Assembly (NCBI RefSeq): GCF_002891435.1
Contig: NZ_POUC01000007.1
Location: 1-58,444 of the forward strand
Source: Streptomyces cahuitamycinicus
GTDB taxonomy: Bacteria > Actinomycetota > Actinomycetes > Streptomycetales > Streptomycetaceae
Direction of reading: 5' to 3'
DNA length: 58,444 nt
A program made the position numbers and the translations under genes. Shown one piece after another: positions 1-10,813 of the stretch. Position 1 is the first letter of the stretch. Each line of letters starts with the position of its first letter. A model generated the notes under the pieces. The model was not told where the DNA came from, ran no database searches, and saw nothing but the letters and a program-made list of their open reading frames with translations.

Positions 1-126
1 CCCCGCTTCTCCGCGACCCCGACCTCCGTCCGCACCGGCCCGGCCCGGCCGGGCGCCGACACGGCGGACGTCGCCCGGGACTGGGACGTCCCCGGGCTGC
101 TCCCGTCGCCCCGCACCCCTCAGTGA
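1..126 (+). CDS. C-terminal end of a family III (CaiB/BaiF-type) CoA-transferase, partial
   Basis: An open frame runs in from the left edge and stops at TGA 124-126, leaving 41 codons. The residues read as the typical C-terminal tail of family III CoA-transferases: a TP segment, then GADT followed by a valine-containing helix and WDVPGL. These enzymes move CoA between acyl groups. The stop lies 11 bp before the thiolase start, so it is probably the first known cistron of the fadA-fadB operon. The catalytic Asp and the CoA-binding domain lie outside the window, so the assignment rests on a short tail and gene context. Confidence 0.5.
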   Translation, partial: PRFSATPTSVRTGPARPGADTADVARDWDVPGLLPSPRTPQ

Positions 127-137
127 AAGGCCTCCTC

Positions 138-1352
<1,215 letters not shown>

Positions 1353-1386
1353 CCCCCTCCCGACGGACCACACGGAGCACCTCCAC

Positions 1387-3573
1387 ATGAGCACTGAGTC
1401 CACCACCATCCGCTGGGAACAGGACCGCACCGGCCTCGTCACCCTCGTCATCGACGACCCGAACCAGTCCGCGAACACCATGAACCAGGCGTTCCGCGAC
1501 TCCCTCGCCGCCGTCACCGACCGCCTGGAGGCCGAGAAGGACTCCGTCCGGGGCGTCATCATCACCTCCGCGAAGAAGACCTTCTTCGCCGGCGGCGACC
1601 TGCGCGACCTCATCCGCGTCACGCCCGAGACGGCCCAGCAGCTGTTCGACGGCGGCATGGCGATCAAGCGGAACCTGCGCCGCATCGAGACCCTCGGCAA
1701 GCCCGTCGTCGCCGCGCTCAACGGCGCGGCCCTCGGCGGCGGTTACGAGATCGCCCTGGCCTGCCACCACCGCGTCGCCCTCGACGCGCCCGGTTCCAAG
1801 ATCGGCTGCCCCGAGGTCACCCTCGGCCTGCTGCCCGGCGGGGGCGGCGTCGTCCGCACCGTCCGCATGCTCGGCATCGCCGACGCCCTGCTGAAGGTCC
1901 TCCTCCAGGGCACCCAGTACAACCCCCGCCGCGCCCTGGAGAACGGCCTCGTCGACGAGGTGGCCGACAGCCCGGAGGACATGCTCGCCAAGGCCCGCGC
2001 CTTCATCGACGCCAACCCCGAGTCCCAGCAGCCCTGGGACAAGCCGGGCTACCGCATCCCGGGCGGCACACCGGCCAGCCCCAAGTTCGCCGCGAACCTG
2101 CCCGCCTTCCCGGCCAGCCTGCGCAAGCAGACCAACGGCGCCCCCTACCCGGCCCCGCGCAACATCCTCGCCGCCGCCGTCGAGGGCTCCCAGGTCGACT
2201 TCGAGACCGCGCAGGTCATCGAGGCCCGCTACTTCGTGGACCTGGCGGCCGGACAGACATCGAAGAACATGATCCAGGCGTTCTTCTTCGACCTCCAGGC
2301 GGTCAACTCCGGCGCCAACCGGCCGAAGGGCGTCGAACAGCGCCAGGTCCGCAAGGCCGCGGTCCTCGGCGCCGGAATGATGGGCGCGGGCATCGCCTAC
2401 TCCTGCGCCCGCGCCGGCATCGACGTCGTCCTGAAGGACGTGTCCCTGGAGGCGGCCCTCAAGGGCAAGGGCTACTCCGAGAAGCTGTGCGCCAAGGCCG
2501 TCGCCAAGGGCCGTACGACCCAGGAGAAGGCCGACGCGTTGCTCGCCCGCATCACCCCCACCGCCGAGGTCCAGGACCTGGCCGGCTGCGACGCCGTAAT
2601 CGAGGCCGTCTTCGAGGACACGTCCCTCAAGCACAAGGTGTTCCAGGAGATCCAGCACGTCGTGGAGCCCGACGCGCTGCTGTGTTCCAACACCTCCACG
2701 CTGCCCATCACCGCCCTCGCCGAAGGCGTGGAGCGCCAGAGGGACTTCATCGGCCTGCACTTCTTCTCGCCGGTCGACAAGATGCCGCTGGTCGAGATCA
2801 TCAAGGGCGAGCGCACCGGCGAGGAGGCGCTGGCCCGCGCCTTCGACCTGGTGCGGCAGATCAACAAGACGCCGATCGTCGTCAACGACTCGCGAGGATT
2901 CTTCACCTCCCGTGTCATCGGCCACTTCATCAACGAGGGCGTCGCCATGGTCGGCGAGGGCATCGAGCCCGCCTCGGTCGAGCAGGCCGCCGCCCAGGCC
3001 GGCTACCCGGCCAAGGTGCTGTCCCTGATGGACGAACTGACCCTGACCCTGCCCCGCAAGATCCGGGCCGAGTCGAAGCGGGCGGTCGAGGAGGCGGGCG
3101 GCACCTGGACGGCCCACCCCGCCGAAGCCGTCGTCGACCGCATGGTCGACGAGTTCGGCCGCACCGGCCGCAGCGGCGGCGCCGGCTTCTACGACTACGG
3201 CGACGACGGCAAGCGCACCGGCCTGTGGCCCGGACTGCGCGAGCACTACACCAAGCCCGGCCACCGGATCCCGTTCCGGGACATGCAGGAGCGCATGCTG
3301 TTCTCCGAGGCGCTGGACACCGTCCGGCTGCTGGAGGAGGGCGTGCTGACCTCCGTCGCCGACGCCAACATCGGCTCCATCTTCGGCATCGGCTTCCCGG
3401 GCTGGACCGGCGGCGTGCTGCAGTACATCAACGGCTACGAGGGCGGCCTGCCCGGCTTCGTGGCACGCGCGCGGGAACTCGCCGAGCAGTACGGCGAGCG
3501 CTTCACCCCGCCCGCGCTGCTGGTGGAGAAGGCGGAGAAGGGGGAGCGGTTCAGCGACTCAGCGCGCGTCTGA
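1387..3573 (+). CDS. fadB: Fatty-acid oxidation complex alpha subunit (enoyl-CoA hydratase / 3-hydroxyacyl-CoA dehydrogenase)
   Basis: This 728-aa bifunctional enzyme hydrates enoyl-CoA and then oxidises the 3-hydroxyacyl-CoA with NAD. The N-terminal crotonase domain (about 1-300) keeps both catalytic glutamates, Glu121 in GGGYEIAL and Glu143 in CPEVTLGL. The Rossmann motif LGAGMMGAG begins near residue 325. The dehydrogenase catalytic His458 lies in GLHFFSP, and a C-terminal dehydrogenase domain follows. It sits 34 bp after the thiolase. Its last 15 bp overlap the convergent MerR gene, so the two transcripts share an antisense 3' end. Confidence 0.95.
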   Translation: MSTESTTIRWEQDRTGLVTLVIDDPNQSANTMNQAFRDSLAAVTDRLEAEKDSVRGVIITSAKKTFFAGGDLRDLIRVTPETAQQLFDGGMAIKRNLRRIETLGKPVVAALNGAALGGGYEIALACHHRVALDAPGSKIGCPEVTLGLLPGGGGVVRTVRMLGIADALLKVLLQGTQYNPRRALENGLVDEVADSPEDMLAKARAFIDANPESQQPWDKPGYRIPGGTPASPKFAANLPAFPASLRKQTNGAPYPAPRNILAAAVEGSQVDFETAQVIEARYFVDLAAGQTSKNMIQAFFFDLQAVNSGANRPKGVEQRQVRKAAVLGAGMMGAGIAYSCARAGIDVVLKDVSLEAALKGKGYSEKLCAKAVAKGRTTQEKADALLARITPTAEVQDLAGCDAVIEAVFEDTSLKHKVFQEIQHVVEPDALLCSNTSTLPITALAEGVERQRDFIGLHFFSPVDKMPLVEIIKGERTGEEALARAFDLVRQINKTPIVVNDSRGFFTSRVIGHFINEGVAMVGEGIEPASVEQAAAQAGYPAKVLSLMDELTLTLPRKIRAESKRAVEEAGGTWTAHPAEAVVDRMVDEFGRTGRSGGAGFYDYGDDGKRTGLWPGLREHYTKPGHRIPFRDMQERMLFSEALDTVRLLEEGVLTSVADANIGSIFGIGFPGWTGGVLQYINGYEGGLPGFVARARELAEQYGERFTPPALLVEKAEKGERFSDSARV

Positions 3574-4284
3574 CCCGCCGGAGCCCGAAGGCCCGGTGAG
3601 CCACTCGCCCAGCTCTTCCTTCAGCGACCGCTGAAACGCGGTGAGGAGTGCCTGCACCACCAGCGGATGCATGTGCGCCGACAGGGACCGCACATCCCGC
3701 GCGTCACGCTCCGCCACCTCACCGCGGAAGAGCTGGGACAGCTCCCGGGCCGCAGCGCGCGCGTGCTCGACGAGCACCTTGCGCGCCGCGAAGATCGCCT
3801 CCTGCGAGAGGGGCACGTCCAGCAGCCCGGTGCCCAGCCGCAGCAGCCCGAGGTCGGCCTCGTACCCGCCGTCCGCGGGCCGGACCACGCCCATGGCGAC
3901 GAGCCGCTCGACGTCCTCGTCGCCCATCGGCCGTCCGGCCCGCCGCCCCAGCTCCGCCCGGGTGACCGTCTCGACGCTCTCCGGCGCCCAGGAGGCCACC
4001 ACGGCCCGGTGGATGGCGAGGTCGTGCGCGCTCAGGTCCGGCGGCAACTGCCGCAGGTAGCGCTCGATGCCGGCCAGCGTCATGCCCTGCTGCTGCAACT
4101 CCTCGATCAGCGCCAGCCGGGCCAGGTGATCGCGCCCGTAGTGCCCGACGCGCCGCGGACCGAGCACCGGCGGCGGCAGCAGCCCCTTCGTGCCGTAGAA
4201 GCGGACCGTGCGCACCGTGACGCCGGCCCGGGCGGCCAGCTCGTCGATCGTGAGGGTCGGCTCCTCGGTGTCGGTCGTCGTCAT
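3559..4284 (-). CDS. MerR-family transcriptional regulator
   Basis: A 241-aa regulator. Its N-terminal winged helix (about 10-80) shows LTIDELAARAGVTVRTVRFY and the wing LLPPP, typical of MerR. The C-terminal 150 residues are helical and lack an obvious Cys metal site, so the inducer is probably organic. I chose the ATG giving MTTTDTEEP; the frame is open 31 codons further but that stretch does not look like protein. It converges on and overlaps fadB by 15 bp and is divergent from the permease. Control of the fad operon or the permease is plausible by position only. Confidence 0.85.
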   Translation of the reverse strand: MTTTDTEEPTLTIDELAARAGVTVRTVRFYGTKGLLPPPVLGPRRVGHYGRDHLARLALIEELQQQGMTLAGIERYLRQLPPDLSAHDLAIHRAVVASWAPESVETVTRAELGRRAGRPMGDEDVERLVAMGVVRPADGGYEADLGLLRLGTGLLDVPLSQEAIFAARKVLVEHARAAARELSQLFRGEVAERDARDVRSLSAHMHPLVVQALLTAFQRSLKEELGEWLTGPSGSGGSDAR

Positions 4285-4502
4285 GTGCAGCAGTATCGCT
4301 GTCCCACCAGTGCTGTGAAACCTCCGGCGACCCGGGCGACGGCCGTGTGAGCAGCAGCGCTGTGTGACGTATGCCACCGCGTGAGCCGCGCGGCGTGGGG
4401 GAAGGCGGCCCCTCGGTCTGTGCCTTTGCCGAGGGCGCAGGCCCTACGTACGTCCGCAAGCCGAGCGCTACCCGCTCGGGCGCACCAGAGAGTGGATCCA
4501 CC

Positions 4503-5969
4503 GTGAGCAAGGACGCCGTGAACACGGCAGCAGCCGCATCCCCCCGTGACGCGGCGCAGGTGCCCGCGGACGCGGGTGACGCCGGCTACAGCAAGGACCT
4601 CAAGGCCCGCCACGTCAACATGATCGCCATCGGAGGCGCGATCGGCACCGGGCTCTTCCTGGGCGCGGGCGGCCGCCTCGCCAGCGCCGGCCCGGCGCTG
4701 GCGATCGCCTACCTGGTCTGCGGCGTCTTCGCCTTCTTCGTGGTCCGGGCCCTCGGTGAGCTCGTGCTCTACCGCCCGTCCTCGGGCTCCTTCGTGTCGT
4801 ACGCGCGCGAGTTCCTCGGTGAGAAGGGCGCGTACGTCGCCGGCTGGATGTACTTCCTCAACTGGTCGACCACCGGTATCGCGGACATCACCGCGATCGC
4901 GCTCTACACGCACTACTGGAGCCTGTTCACCGACGTCCCGCAGTGGGTGCTCGCACTGGTCGCCCTCGCCGTGGTGCTGGCGGTGAACCTGATCTCGGTG
5001 AAGATCTTCGGCGAGATGGAGTTCTGGTTCTCGATCATCAAGGTCGCGACGCTGGTCGGATTCATGCTCATCGGCATCTTCCTGCTCGCCACGCAGCAGG
5101 AGGTGGGCGGCCAGACCCCCGGCCTGAGCGTCATCACCGACAACGGCGGCCTCTTCCCGCACGGCATGATGCCGGTCGTCCTGGTCATGCAGGGCGTGAT
5201 CTTCGCGTACGCCGCGCTGGAGCTGGTCGGTGTCGCCGCGGGCGAGACCGCCGAGCCCGAGAAGGTCGTCCCGCGCGCCGTGAACTCGATCATGTGGCGC
5301 GTCGGCCTCTTCTACGTCGGCTCGGTCGTCCTGCTGGCCCTGCTCCTGCCCGGCTCGGTCTACTCGGCCGACCAGAGCCCCTTCGTCACGGTGCTGTCGA
5401 AGATCGGCGTCCCGGCCGCGGGCGACGTGATGAACCTGGTCGTCCTCACGGCCGCCATGTCCTCCCTCAACTCCGGCCTGTACTCCACGGGCCGCATCCT
5501 GCGCTCCATGGCGATGGCGGGCTCCGCCCCGAAGTTCACCGCCCGCATGAACCGCAGCCAGGTCCCCTACGGGGGCATCCTGCTGACCTGCGCGGTGTGC
5601 GTGCTCGGCGTCGGCCTGAACTTCCTCGTGCCGGCCCAGGCCTTCGAGATCGTGCTGAACGTCGCCTCCCTCGGCATCATCAGCACCTGGGTGATCATCA
5701 TGGTCTGTCACCTGGTCTTCGTCCGCCGCGCCAAGGCCGGCCAGGTCACCCGCCCCTCCTTCCGCCTCCCCGCCAGCCCGGCCACGGAGATCACCACGAT
5801 CGCCTTCCTGCTGGCCTGCCTCGGCATGATGTGGAACGACCCCGAGGTCGGCCGCAAGACCCTCCTGCTCGTCCCGCTGATCGCGGCCATGCTGGTCGCG
5901 GGCTGGTTCGCCGTCCGCCGCCGGGTGTCCCGGACGGCGGACCAGGAACTGTCGCAGCTGACGAAGTAG
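4503..5969 (+). CDS. Amino-acid permease of the APC superfamily (AnsP/CycA/GabP type)
   Basis: A 488-aa inner-membrane transporter with about twelve hydrophobic segments. The signature of the amino-acid/proton symporter group starts near residue 36 (HVNMIAIGGAIGTGLFLGAG), and the FAYAALELVGVAAGE segment contributes to substrate binding. Homologues import asparagine, GABA or D-Ala/D-Ser/Gly; I cannot tell which from sequence. GTG 4503 is chosen because the frame upstream of it is not protein-like; the ribosome site is weak. It is divergent from the MerR gene across 218 bp that must hold both promoters. I see no clean symmetric operator there. Confidence 0.88.
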   Translation: MSKDAVNTAAAASPRDAAQVPADAGDAGYSKDLKARHVNMIAIGGAIGTGLFLGAGGRLASAGPALAIAYLVCGVFAFFVVRALGELVLYRPSSGSFVSYAREFLGEKGAYVAGWMYFLNWSTTGIADITAIALYTHYWSLFTDVPQWVLALVALAVVLAVNLISVKIFGEMEFWFSIIKVATLVGFMLIGIFLLATQQEVGGQTPGLSVITDNGGLFPHGMMPVVLVMQGVIFAYAALELVGVAAGETAEPEKVVPRAVNSIMWRVGLFYVGSVVLLALLLPGSVYSADQSPFVTVLSKIGVPAAGDVMNLVVLTAAMSSLNSGLYSTGRILRSMAMAGSAPKFTARMNRSQVPYGGILLTCAVCVLGVGLNFLVPAQAFEIVLNVASLGIISTWVIIMVCHLVFVRRAKAGQVTRPSFRLPASPATEITTIAFLLACLGMMWNDPEVGRKTLLLVPLIAAMLVAGWFAVRRRVSRTADQELSQLTK

Positions 5970-6051
5970 CGGACCGGGGCCCTCCTGTTCAGCTGGACAA
6001 GGGCGTCCCGCCCCCGCACGGCGCTTCAGATTCCGGCGAGGGCCGGCCGGC

Positions 6052-6936
6052 TCAGCCCTGGCTGTCGAAGGCCCGCACCAGGCAGTCGGCGAGGCGCTGC
6101 GCGATGGTGCCGTCCGGGTCCAGGCGGGGGTTGAAGATCGCGACGGTGAGGCCCACCGCCCCGCCGCCGGACAGGGCCGTGCGCAGGACGGTCTCCAGCT
6201 CCTGCCAGGTCAGACCGTCAGGCTGCCGGTAGTCGACGGCGGGCATGACCGCGTCGTCCAGCACGTCGGCGTCCAGATGGATCCAGTACCCGGCCTCCGC
6301 GCCGCCGGTCAGCAGCCCGACCGCGCGCCGGGCCGCCTCGGCCGCCCCCAGTGCGCGCACGGTGTCCAGTTCCATCGCGTGCAGCGCCGTCGGCAGCTGC
6401 TGCATCCCGTACGACGCGGATTCCTCCGCGTCCCGGAAACCCAGGGCGACGACGTCCTCGTCCCGCACGAGCGGGCCCCGGCCCTCCAGATCGGCCAGCA
6501 CGCGCGGGCCGCGCCCGGTGGCCAGGGCGAGTTCCATGGACGCGACCTCGCCGGCCGGCTCCGCGGACGGCTGATAGAAGTCGCTGTGTCCGTCCAGGAA
6601 GAGCAGGCCGTGCCGGTCACGGCGGCGCAGCGCGAGCAGGGCGCCGAGCAGCACGCTGCAGTCACCGCCGAGCACGACGGGGAACCGGCCCCGGTCGAGG
6701 ACGCCGCCCATCGCGTCGGCCAGCGCGCCGGAGTACGCGGCGATGCCGCCCGGGTTCAGGAGCCCCGTTTCCGGGTCCCGCTCCGGCTCGTACGGCGGAG
6801 GGTCCACCCGGCCCGCGCGCACCGCCCCGAGCCCCTGGGCCAACCCGGCCCCCAGGAGTGCCGCCGCCAACTCCTCGACACCGGTGGGGCGCAGCCCGAG
6901 CACGGACGGTGCCTCGACGATCGCCGTGTTCCGCAC
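6052..6936 (-). CDS. Arginase/agmatinase/formimidoylglutamase superfamily protein
   Basis: A 294-aa ureohydrolase-fold protein; the family hydrolyses guanidino or formimino groups with two Mn ions. Visible motifs are GGDCS (90-94), DGHSDF (115-120) and HLDADVLDD later on. The first motif is normally GGDHS, whose His is a metal ligand; here it is Cys93. The other ligands (Asp115, His117, Asp119 and the later Asp pair) are kept. Start GTG 6936 has AGGAG on the coding strand a few bases upstream. Substrate unknown. It is monocistronic or loosely linked to the M1 peptidase gene 150 bp away. Confidence 0.8.
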   Translation of the reverse strand: MRNTAIVEAPSVLGLRPTGVEELAAALLGAGLAQGLGAVRAGRVDPPPYEPERDPETGLLNPGGIAAYSGALADAMGGVLDRGRFPVVLGGDCSVLLGALLALRRRDRHGLLFLDGHSDFYQPSAEPAGEVASMELALATGRGPRVLADLEGRGPLVRDEDVVALGFRDAEESASYGMQQLPTALHAMELDTVRALGAAEAARRAVGLLTGGAEAGYWIHLDADVLDDAVMPAVDYRQPDGLTWQELETVLRTALSGGGAVGLTVAIFNPRLDPDGTIAQRLADCLVRAFDSQG

Positions 6937-7086
6937 GCCTGCTCCTCGTTCAGCAGCCCTGCCCGGCCGCCGGGCCCGTACGACCGGCGCCTACGAGCCC
7001 ACCGTAGAGCGAAAGCCGAGGCCGGTCGCGCCGGGCGGCGCCCGGACGCCCTGGTCGGCTCCGAGCCCGTTGTCAGCGCCCGTGCG

Positions 7087-8580
7087 TCAGTGCCCGTGCA
7101 CCCCGTTCGTCGAAGCGATCCGCTTCCACGACCTGGGCTGGGGAGCCCCCTTCCCTGCCTTCGCCACCTTCGCGGCCCGGGCTGCCGGCGCCCCCGGCTT
7201 CGACGGCTGGAACAGCCACGTGTCGAACAGCGCGGCCAGCGGCTCGCCCGACACCTCCTCCGCGTACCGCCGGAAGTCCGCCACCGACGCGTTGCCGTGG
7301 GCGTACTTCGCCGGCCAGCCCTTGAGGATGGTGAAGAACGCCTTGTCGCCGATCCTGTTGCGCAGCGCCTGGACGGCCAGCGCGCCGCGGTCGTAGACCG
7401 CGATGTCGAACTGGTTCTCAGGGCCGGGATCCCCGGGCTTCACCGTCCAGAACGGGTCGTCGGCCGGATGGGAGGCGTACACGTGGTCGGCGAGTTCCTG
7501 CGCCGTGCCCTCGCCCTCGTGTTCGGACCACAGCCACTGCGCGTACCGGGCGAACCCCTCGTTGATCCAGATGTCCTGCCAGCGCTTGAGCGACACCTCG
7601 TCGCCGTACCACTGGTGGGCCAGCTCATGGACGACGACGGACACGTTGGACCCGCCCGCGAACTGCCGCGGGCTGTAGAACGGCCGGGTCTGGGTCTCCA
7701 GGGCGTATCCGGTGCCCGTGTTCGGCACGTACCCGCCGAGCGCGTTGTACGGGTACGGGCCGAAGTACCCCGCGAGCCAGTCCGCGATCTCCCCGGTCCG
7801 TTCGATGCTCGCCCGCGCCGCCCCGGCATGGGCGCCGAGATCCTTGCTGTAGGCGTTGAGAACCGGGATGCCGCCCTCGGTCGTGCCCGTCGTGATGTCG
7901 AACTTCCCGACCGCGAGCGTGGCGAGGTACGTGGCCTGCGGCTTGTCGGACCGCCAGTTCCAGCGGGTCCAGCCGAGCCGCGAACTCGTCGACTGCAGCC
8001 TGCCGTTGGAGATGGCCTGGGTGCCGTTCGGGACCAGCACGGAGACGTCGTACGTCGCCTTGTCGAGCGGATGGTCGTTGCTCGGGAACCACCACGCCGC
8101 CGCCTCGGGCTCGTTTGCCGCGACACCCCCGTCAGGGGTGCGGTGCCAGCTGGTGAAGCCGTGGGCCTGCTCCGACGACGGCACCCCGCGGTAGCGCACG
8201 ACGACCGTGACGGGCGAACCCCGGTCCAGCGGGGTCTTGGGGGTGATCTCCAGCTCCTGCTCGCCCGAGGTCCGGAACGAGGCCTTCGCTCCGTTGACGC
8301 GCACCTCGCCGACGTCCAGCAGGAAGTCCAGGTTGAAGCTCGACAGATCCTGCGTGGCGCGGGCCACGAGGGTCGCCGTGCCCTCCAGTTCGTCCGTGGC
8401 CGGCTGGTACTTCAGCCGGAGGTCGTAGTGGGAGACGTCGTAGCCGCCGTTGCCGTAGGCCGGGTAGTAGGGGTCGCCGATGCCCGGCGCGCCGGGGGAG
8501 TGGGGCGCGGCCGATGCCGGGATCGCCAGCAGGAGAACGGACGCGGCCAGGGCTCCCGGCGCGATGATTCCGCGGTGCAC
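7087..8580 (-). CDS. Secreted M1-family zinc metallopeptidase
   Basis: A 497-aa gluzincin aminopeptidase. An N-terminal signal peptide is visible (IIAPGALAASVLLLAIP, cut after ASA). The zinc site is complete: HELAH at 318-322 with the third ligand Glu341 in WINEGFA, the HExxH-x18-E pattern of M1. It is much shorter than cytosolic PepN (about 850 aa), matching the compact secreted actinobacterial form. I chose GTG 8580 because GGAG lies about 6 nt upstream of it; a TTG four codons earlier has no spacing. The gene is divergent from the X-Pro peptidase, with a repeat-rich region between, so joint control of secreted peptidases is likely. Confidence 0.92.
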   Translation of the reverse strand: MHRGIIAPGALAASVLLLAIPASAAPHSPGAPGIGDPYYPAYGNGGYDVSHYDLRLKYQPATDELEGTATLVARATQDLSSFNLDFLLDVGEVRVNGAKASFRTSGEQELEITPKTPLDRGSPVTVVVRYRGVPSSEQAHGFTSWHRTPDGGVAANEPEAAAWWFPSNDHPLDKATYDVSVLVPNGTQAISNGRLQSTSSRLGWTRWNWRSDKPQATYLATLAVGKFDITTGTTEGGIPVLNAYSKDLGAHAGAARASIERTGEIADWLAGYFGPYPYNALGGYVPNTGTGYALETQTRPFYSPRQFAGGSNVSVVVHELAHQWYGDEVSLKRWQDIWINEGFARYAQWLWSEHEGEGTAQELADHVYASHPADDPFWTVKPGDPGPENQFDIAVYDRGALAVQALRNRIGDKAFFTILKGWPAKYAHGNASVADFRRYAEEVSGEPLAALFDTWLFQPSKPGAPAARAAKVAKAGKGAPQPRSWKRIASTNGVHGH

Positions 8581-8616
8581 GCAAGGCTCCAAGTCGTAGG
8601 GTCCCGAGGTCGGTCA

Positions 8617-8690
8617 GGGGTCTGTCGGGAATCTGTCCGGGGTTGGGTCTTGCCCGGGGTCTGTCCGGGGTCTTCCGGTCTGTCCGGAGC
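8617..8690. repeat. Imperfect tandem repeat of a TCTGTCCGGGG-like unit
   Basis: About six imperfect copies of an 11-13-nt unit resembling TCTGTCCGGGG lie head to tail between the divergent M1 and X-Pro peptidase genes. The best copies are at about 8631-8642, 8660-8670 and 8678-8687. It falls in the 5' leader or promoter of the M1 gene. It may be a cluster of regulator sites or a slippage-prone simple repeat. Confidence 0.65.
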
Positions 8691-8848
8691 CTATTGACTC
8701 CCTGTCCCTGATCATGTCCATGGCCCCTGCTGTCACACGATCGCCATTCGGCCGACATGGAACACCCGCGTCGAGGGTCCGTCCCGGACATGCCGGACCG
8801 TCAGCTGCCCTCTTCTGCACAGCAGTTCACCGATGTACCGTCCGGCCC

Positions 8849-10813
8849 ATGCCGAAACGCACGCGCTTCACGACCTGGAGACCGCTCGCGACGGCGGCCA
8901 CGGCCGCCCTCTTGGCCACCCTGATCACCCCGGTGGCCGTACAGGCCGCACCGGCCACCCCGCGCGGGAGCGAACCCGTCTACTCCTACGAAGACGCCGT
9001 CCGCGAGGCCGTCTGGGTGGACACCGGGCTCGACGCAGACCGTGACGGGAAGACCGACCGGGTCGCCGTCGACATCGTCCGCCCCCGCGAAACCGCCCGG
9101 CAGGGCCGCAAGGTCCCCGTCATCATGGACGCCAGCCCGTACTACTCCTGCTGCGGGCGCGGCAACGAGAGCCAGAAGAAGACCTACGACGCGAACGGCG
9201 ACATCGACCAGATGCCGCTGTACTACGACAACTACTTCGTGCCCCGCGGCTACGCCTTCGTCGGTGTCGACCTGGCCGGAACCAATCGCTCCGACGGCTG
9301 CGTCGACGTCGGGGGCCGCTCCGACGTCCAGTCCGCCAAGGCCGTCGTCGACTGGCTGAACGGCCGGGCCAAGGCGTACACGAGCCGCACCGGCACCACC
9401 CGCGCCAAGGCCGGCTGGACCAACGGCCGCACCGGCATGATCGGCAAGAGCTGGGACGGCACCATCGCCAACGGCGTCGCCGCGACCGGCGTCGAGGGCC
9501 TGAAGACCATCGTCCCGATCAGCGCCATCTCCTCCTGGTACGACTACTACTTCCAGCAGGGCGCTCCCCTCTACGACTCCGGCCCTCAGTGGCTGTCGGA
9601 GTACGTCAACAGCCCCGACGCACGCGCCAAGTGCGGAGCCGTCCAGCAGAAGCTCACCGACGGTGCCCCGCGCACCGGCGACCGGACCCCGCTGTGGACC
9701 GAGCGCGACTACGTGAAGGCCGCGCGCAAGGTCAGGGCCAGCGTCTTCCTCGTCCACGGCATGCAGGACCTCAACGTCCGCATGAAGCACGTCGGCCCGT
9801 GGTGGGACGCCCTCGCGAAGAACGGCGTCGAGCGCAAGATCTGGCTGTCGCAGACCGGGCACGTCGACCCCTTCGACTTCCGGCGCGGCGCCTGGGTCAA
9901 GACGCTGCACCGCTGGTTCGACCACGAACTCATGGGCATCGACAACGGCATCGACCGTGAACCCATGGCCGACATCGAACGCGCGCCCGACCGGTGGGAC
10001 ACCTCCCGGGTCTGGCCGCCGAGCGGCACCCGGGCCGCCACCCTGCGCCCCGACCGGGGCCCACAGGGCGGCGTCGGCACCCTCGGCCTGCACCGCGGTC
10101 ACGGCACCGAGAGCTTCACCGACGACCCGGAACTGAGCGAGACCGACTGGGCCGCGCACATCGACAAGCCGACACCGGAGAAGGCCGGTTTCGCGACCGG
10201 GCCGCTCACCCGTGACCTGCGCCTGTCCGGCTCCTCCGAGGTCACCGTCACCGCGACGCCCTCCACCCCGACGGCCCATCTCTCCGCCGTCCTCGTGGAC
10301 ATCGGCCCCGCCACCATCCGCGACTACGCGGACGCCGGTGAAGGCGTCACCACCCTCACCGACCGCACCTGCTGGGGCGCGAGCACCACCGGCGACAGCT
10401 CCTGCTTCAAGGAGACGAAGGCGAAGACCGCCGACGTCGACTACACGGTCGTCAGCCGGGGCTGGGCCGACCTCGGCAACCACGCCTCCGACCACAAGGG
10501 CTCCCCGCTCACCCCGGGCAAGAGGTACACGATCACGCTCGACCTGGCGGCGACCGACCACGTCGTGCCGAAGGGCCATCGCCTGGCGCTGATCGTCGCG
10601 GGCACCGACCAGGGCCTCATCGACCCTCCCTCCGACAGGCCGGCACTCACGCTCGACCTTGCGCGCACCTCTGCGCGCGTCCCCTTCGTCGGCGGAGCCA
10701 CCGCCTTCGCCCGCGCCACCACCGATGCCGCGCCCGCCGCCCGCGACGCCACGGTCCTGGACGGCGTACGGGAGCCGCGCACCACGCACCGCGTCCCGGA
10801 GGGAAACCGGTGA
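8849..10813 (+). CDS. Secreted Xaa-Pro dipeptidyl-peptidase (CocE/NonD-type serine hydrolase)
   Basis: A 654-aa exported serine peptidase that removes X-Pro dipeptides. The signal peptide has a basic start (MPKRTRF), a hydrophobic core, and a cut near VQAAPA. The catalytic triad is visible: Ser201 in GKSWDGT, Asp307 in HGMQDLNV, His338 in TGHVDPF. A C-terminal jelly-roll domain (about 440-620) is typical of the CocE/PepX superfamily. ATG 8849 is chosen because it directly precedes the signal peptide; upstream in-frame codons look non-coding. The stop overlaps the next gene's GTG (GTGA), so the two secreted peptidases are translationally coupled. Confidence 0.92.
   Translation: MPKRTRFTTWRPLATAATAALLATLITPVAVQAAPATPRGSEPVYSYEDAVREAVWVDTGLDADRDGKTDRVAVDIVRPRETARQGRKVPVIMDASPYYSCCGRGNESQKKTYDANGDIDQMPLYYDNYFVPRGYAFVGVDLAGTNRSDGCVDVGGRSDVQSAKAVVDWLNGRAKAYTSRTGTTRAKAGWTNGRTGMIGKSWDGTIANGVAATGVEGLKTIVPISAISSWYDYYFQQGAPLYDSGPQWLSEYVNSPDARAKCGAVQQKLTDGAPRTGDRTPLWTERDYVKAARKVRASVFLVHGMQDLNVRMKHVGPWWDALAKNGVERKIWLSQTGHVDPFDFRRGAWVKTLHRWFDHELMGIDNGIDREPMADIERAPDRWDTSRVWPPSGTRAATLRPDRGPQGGVGTLGLHRGHGTESFTDDPELSETDWAAHIDKPTPEKAGFATGPLTRDLRLSGSSEVTVTATPSTPTAHLSAVLVDIGPATIRDYADAGEGVTTLTDRTCWGASTTGDSSCFKETKAKTADVDYTVVSRGWADLGNHASDHKGSPLTPGKRYTITLDLAATDHVVPKGHRLALIVAGTDQGLIDPPSDRPALTLDLARTSARVPFVGGATAFARATTDAAPAARDATVLDGVREPRTTHRVPEGNR

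Noticed and set aside
4285..4502. MerR-type operator between the MerR gene and the permease
   Set aside because: Several CAGCAG/CAGCACTG-like words are present, but I could not find a symmetric pair within a 19-bp promoter spacer, so no site is claimed.
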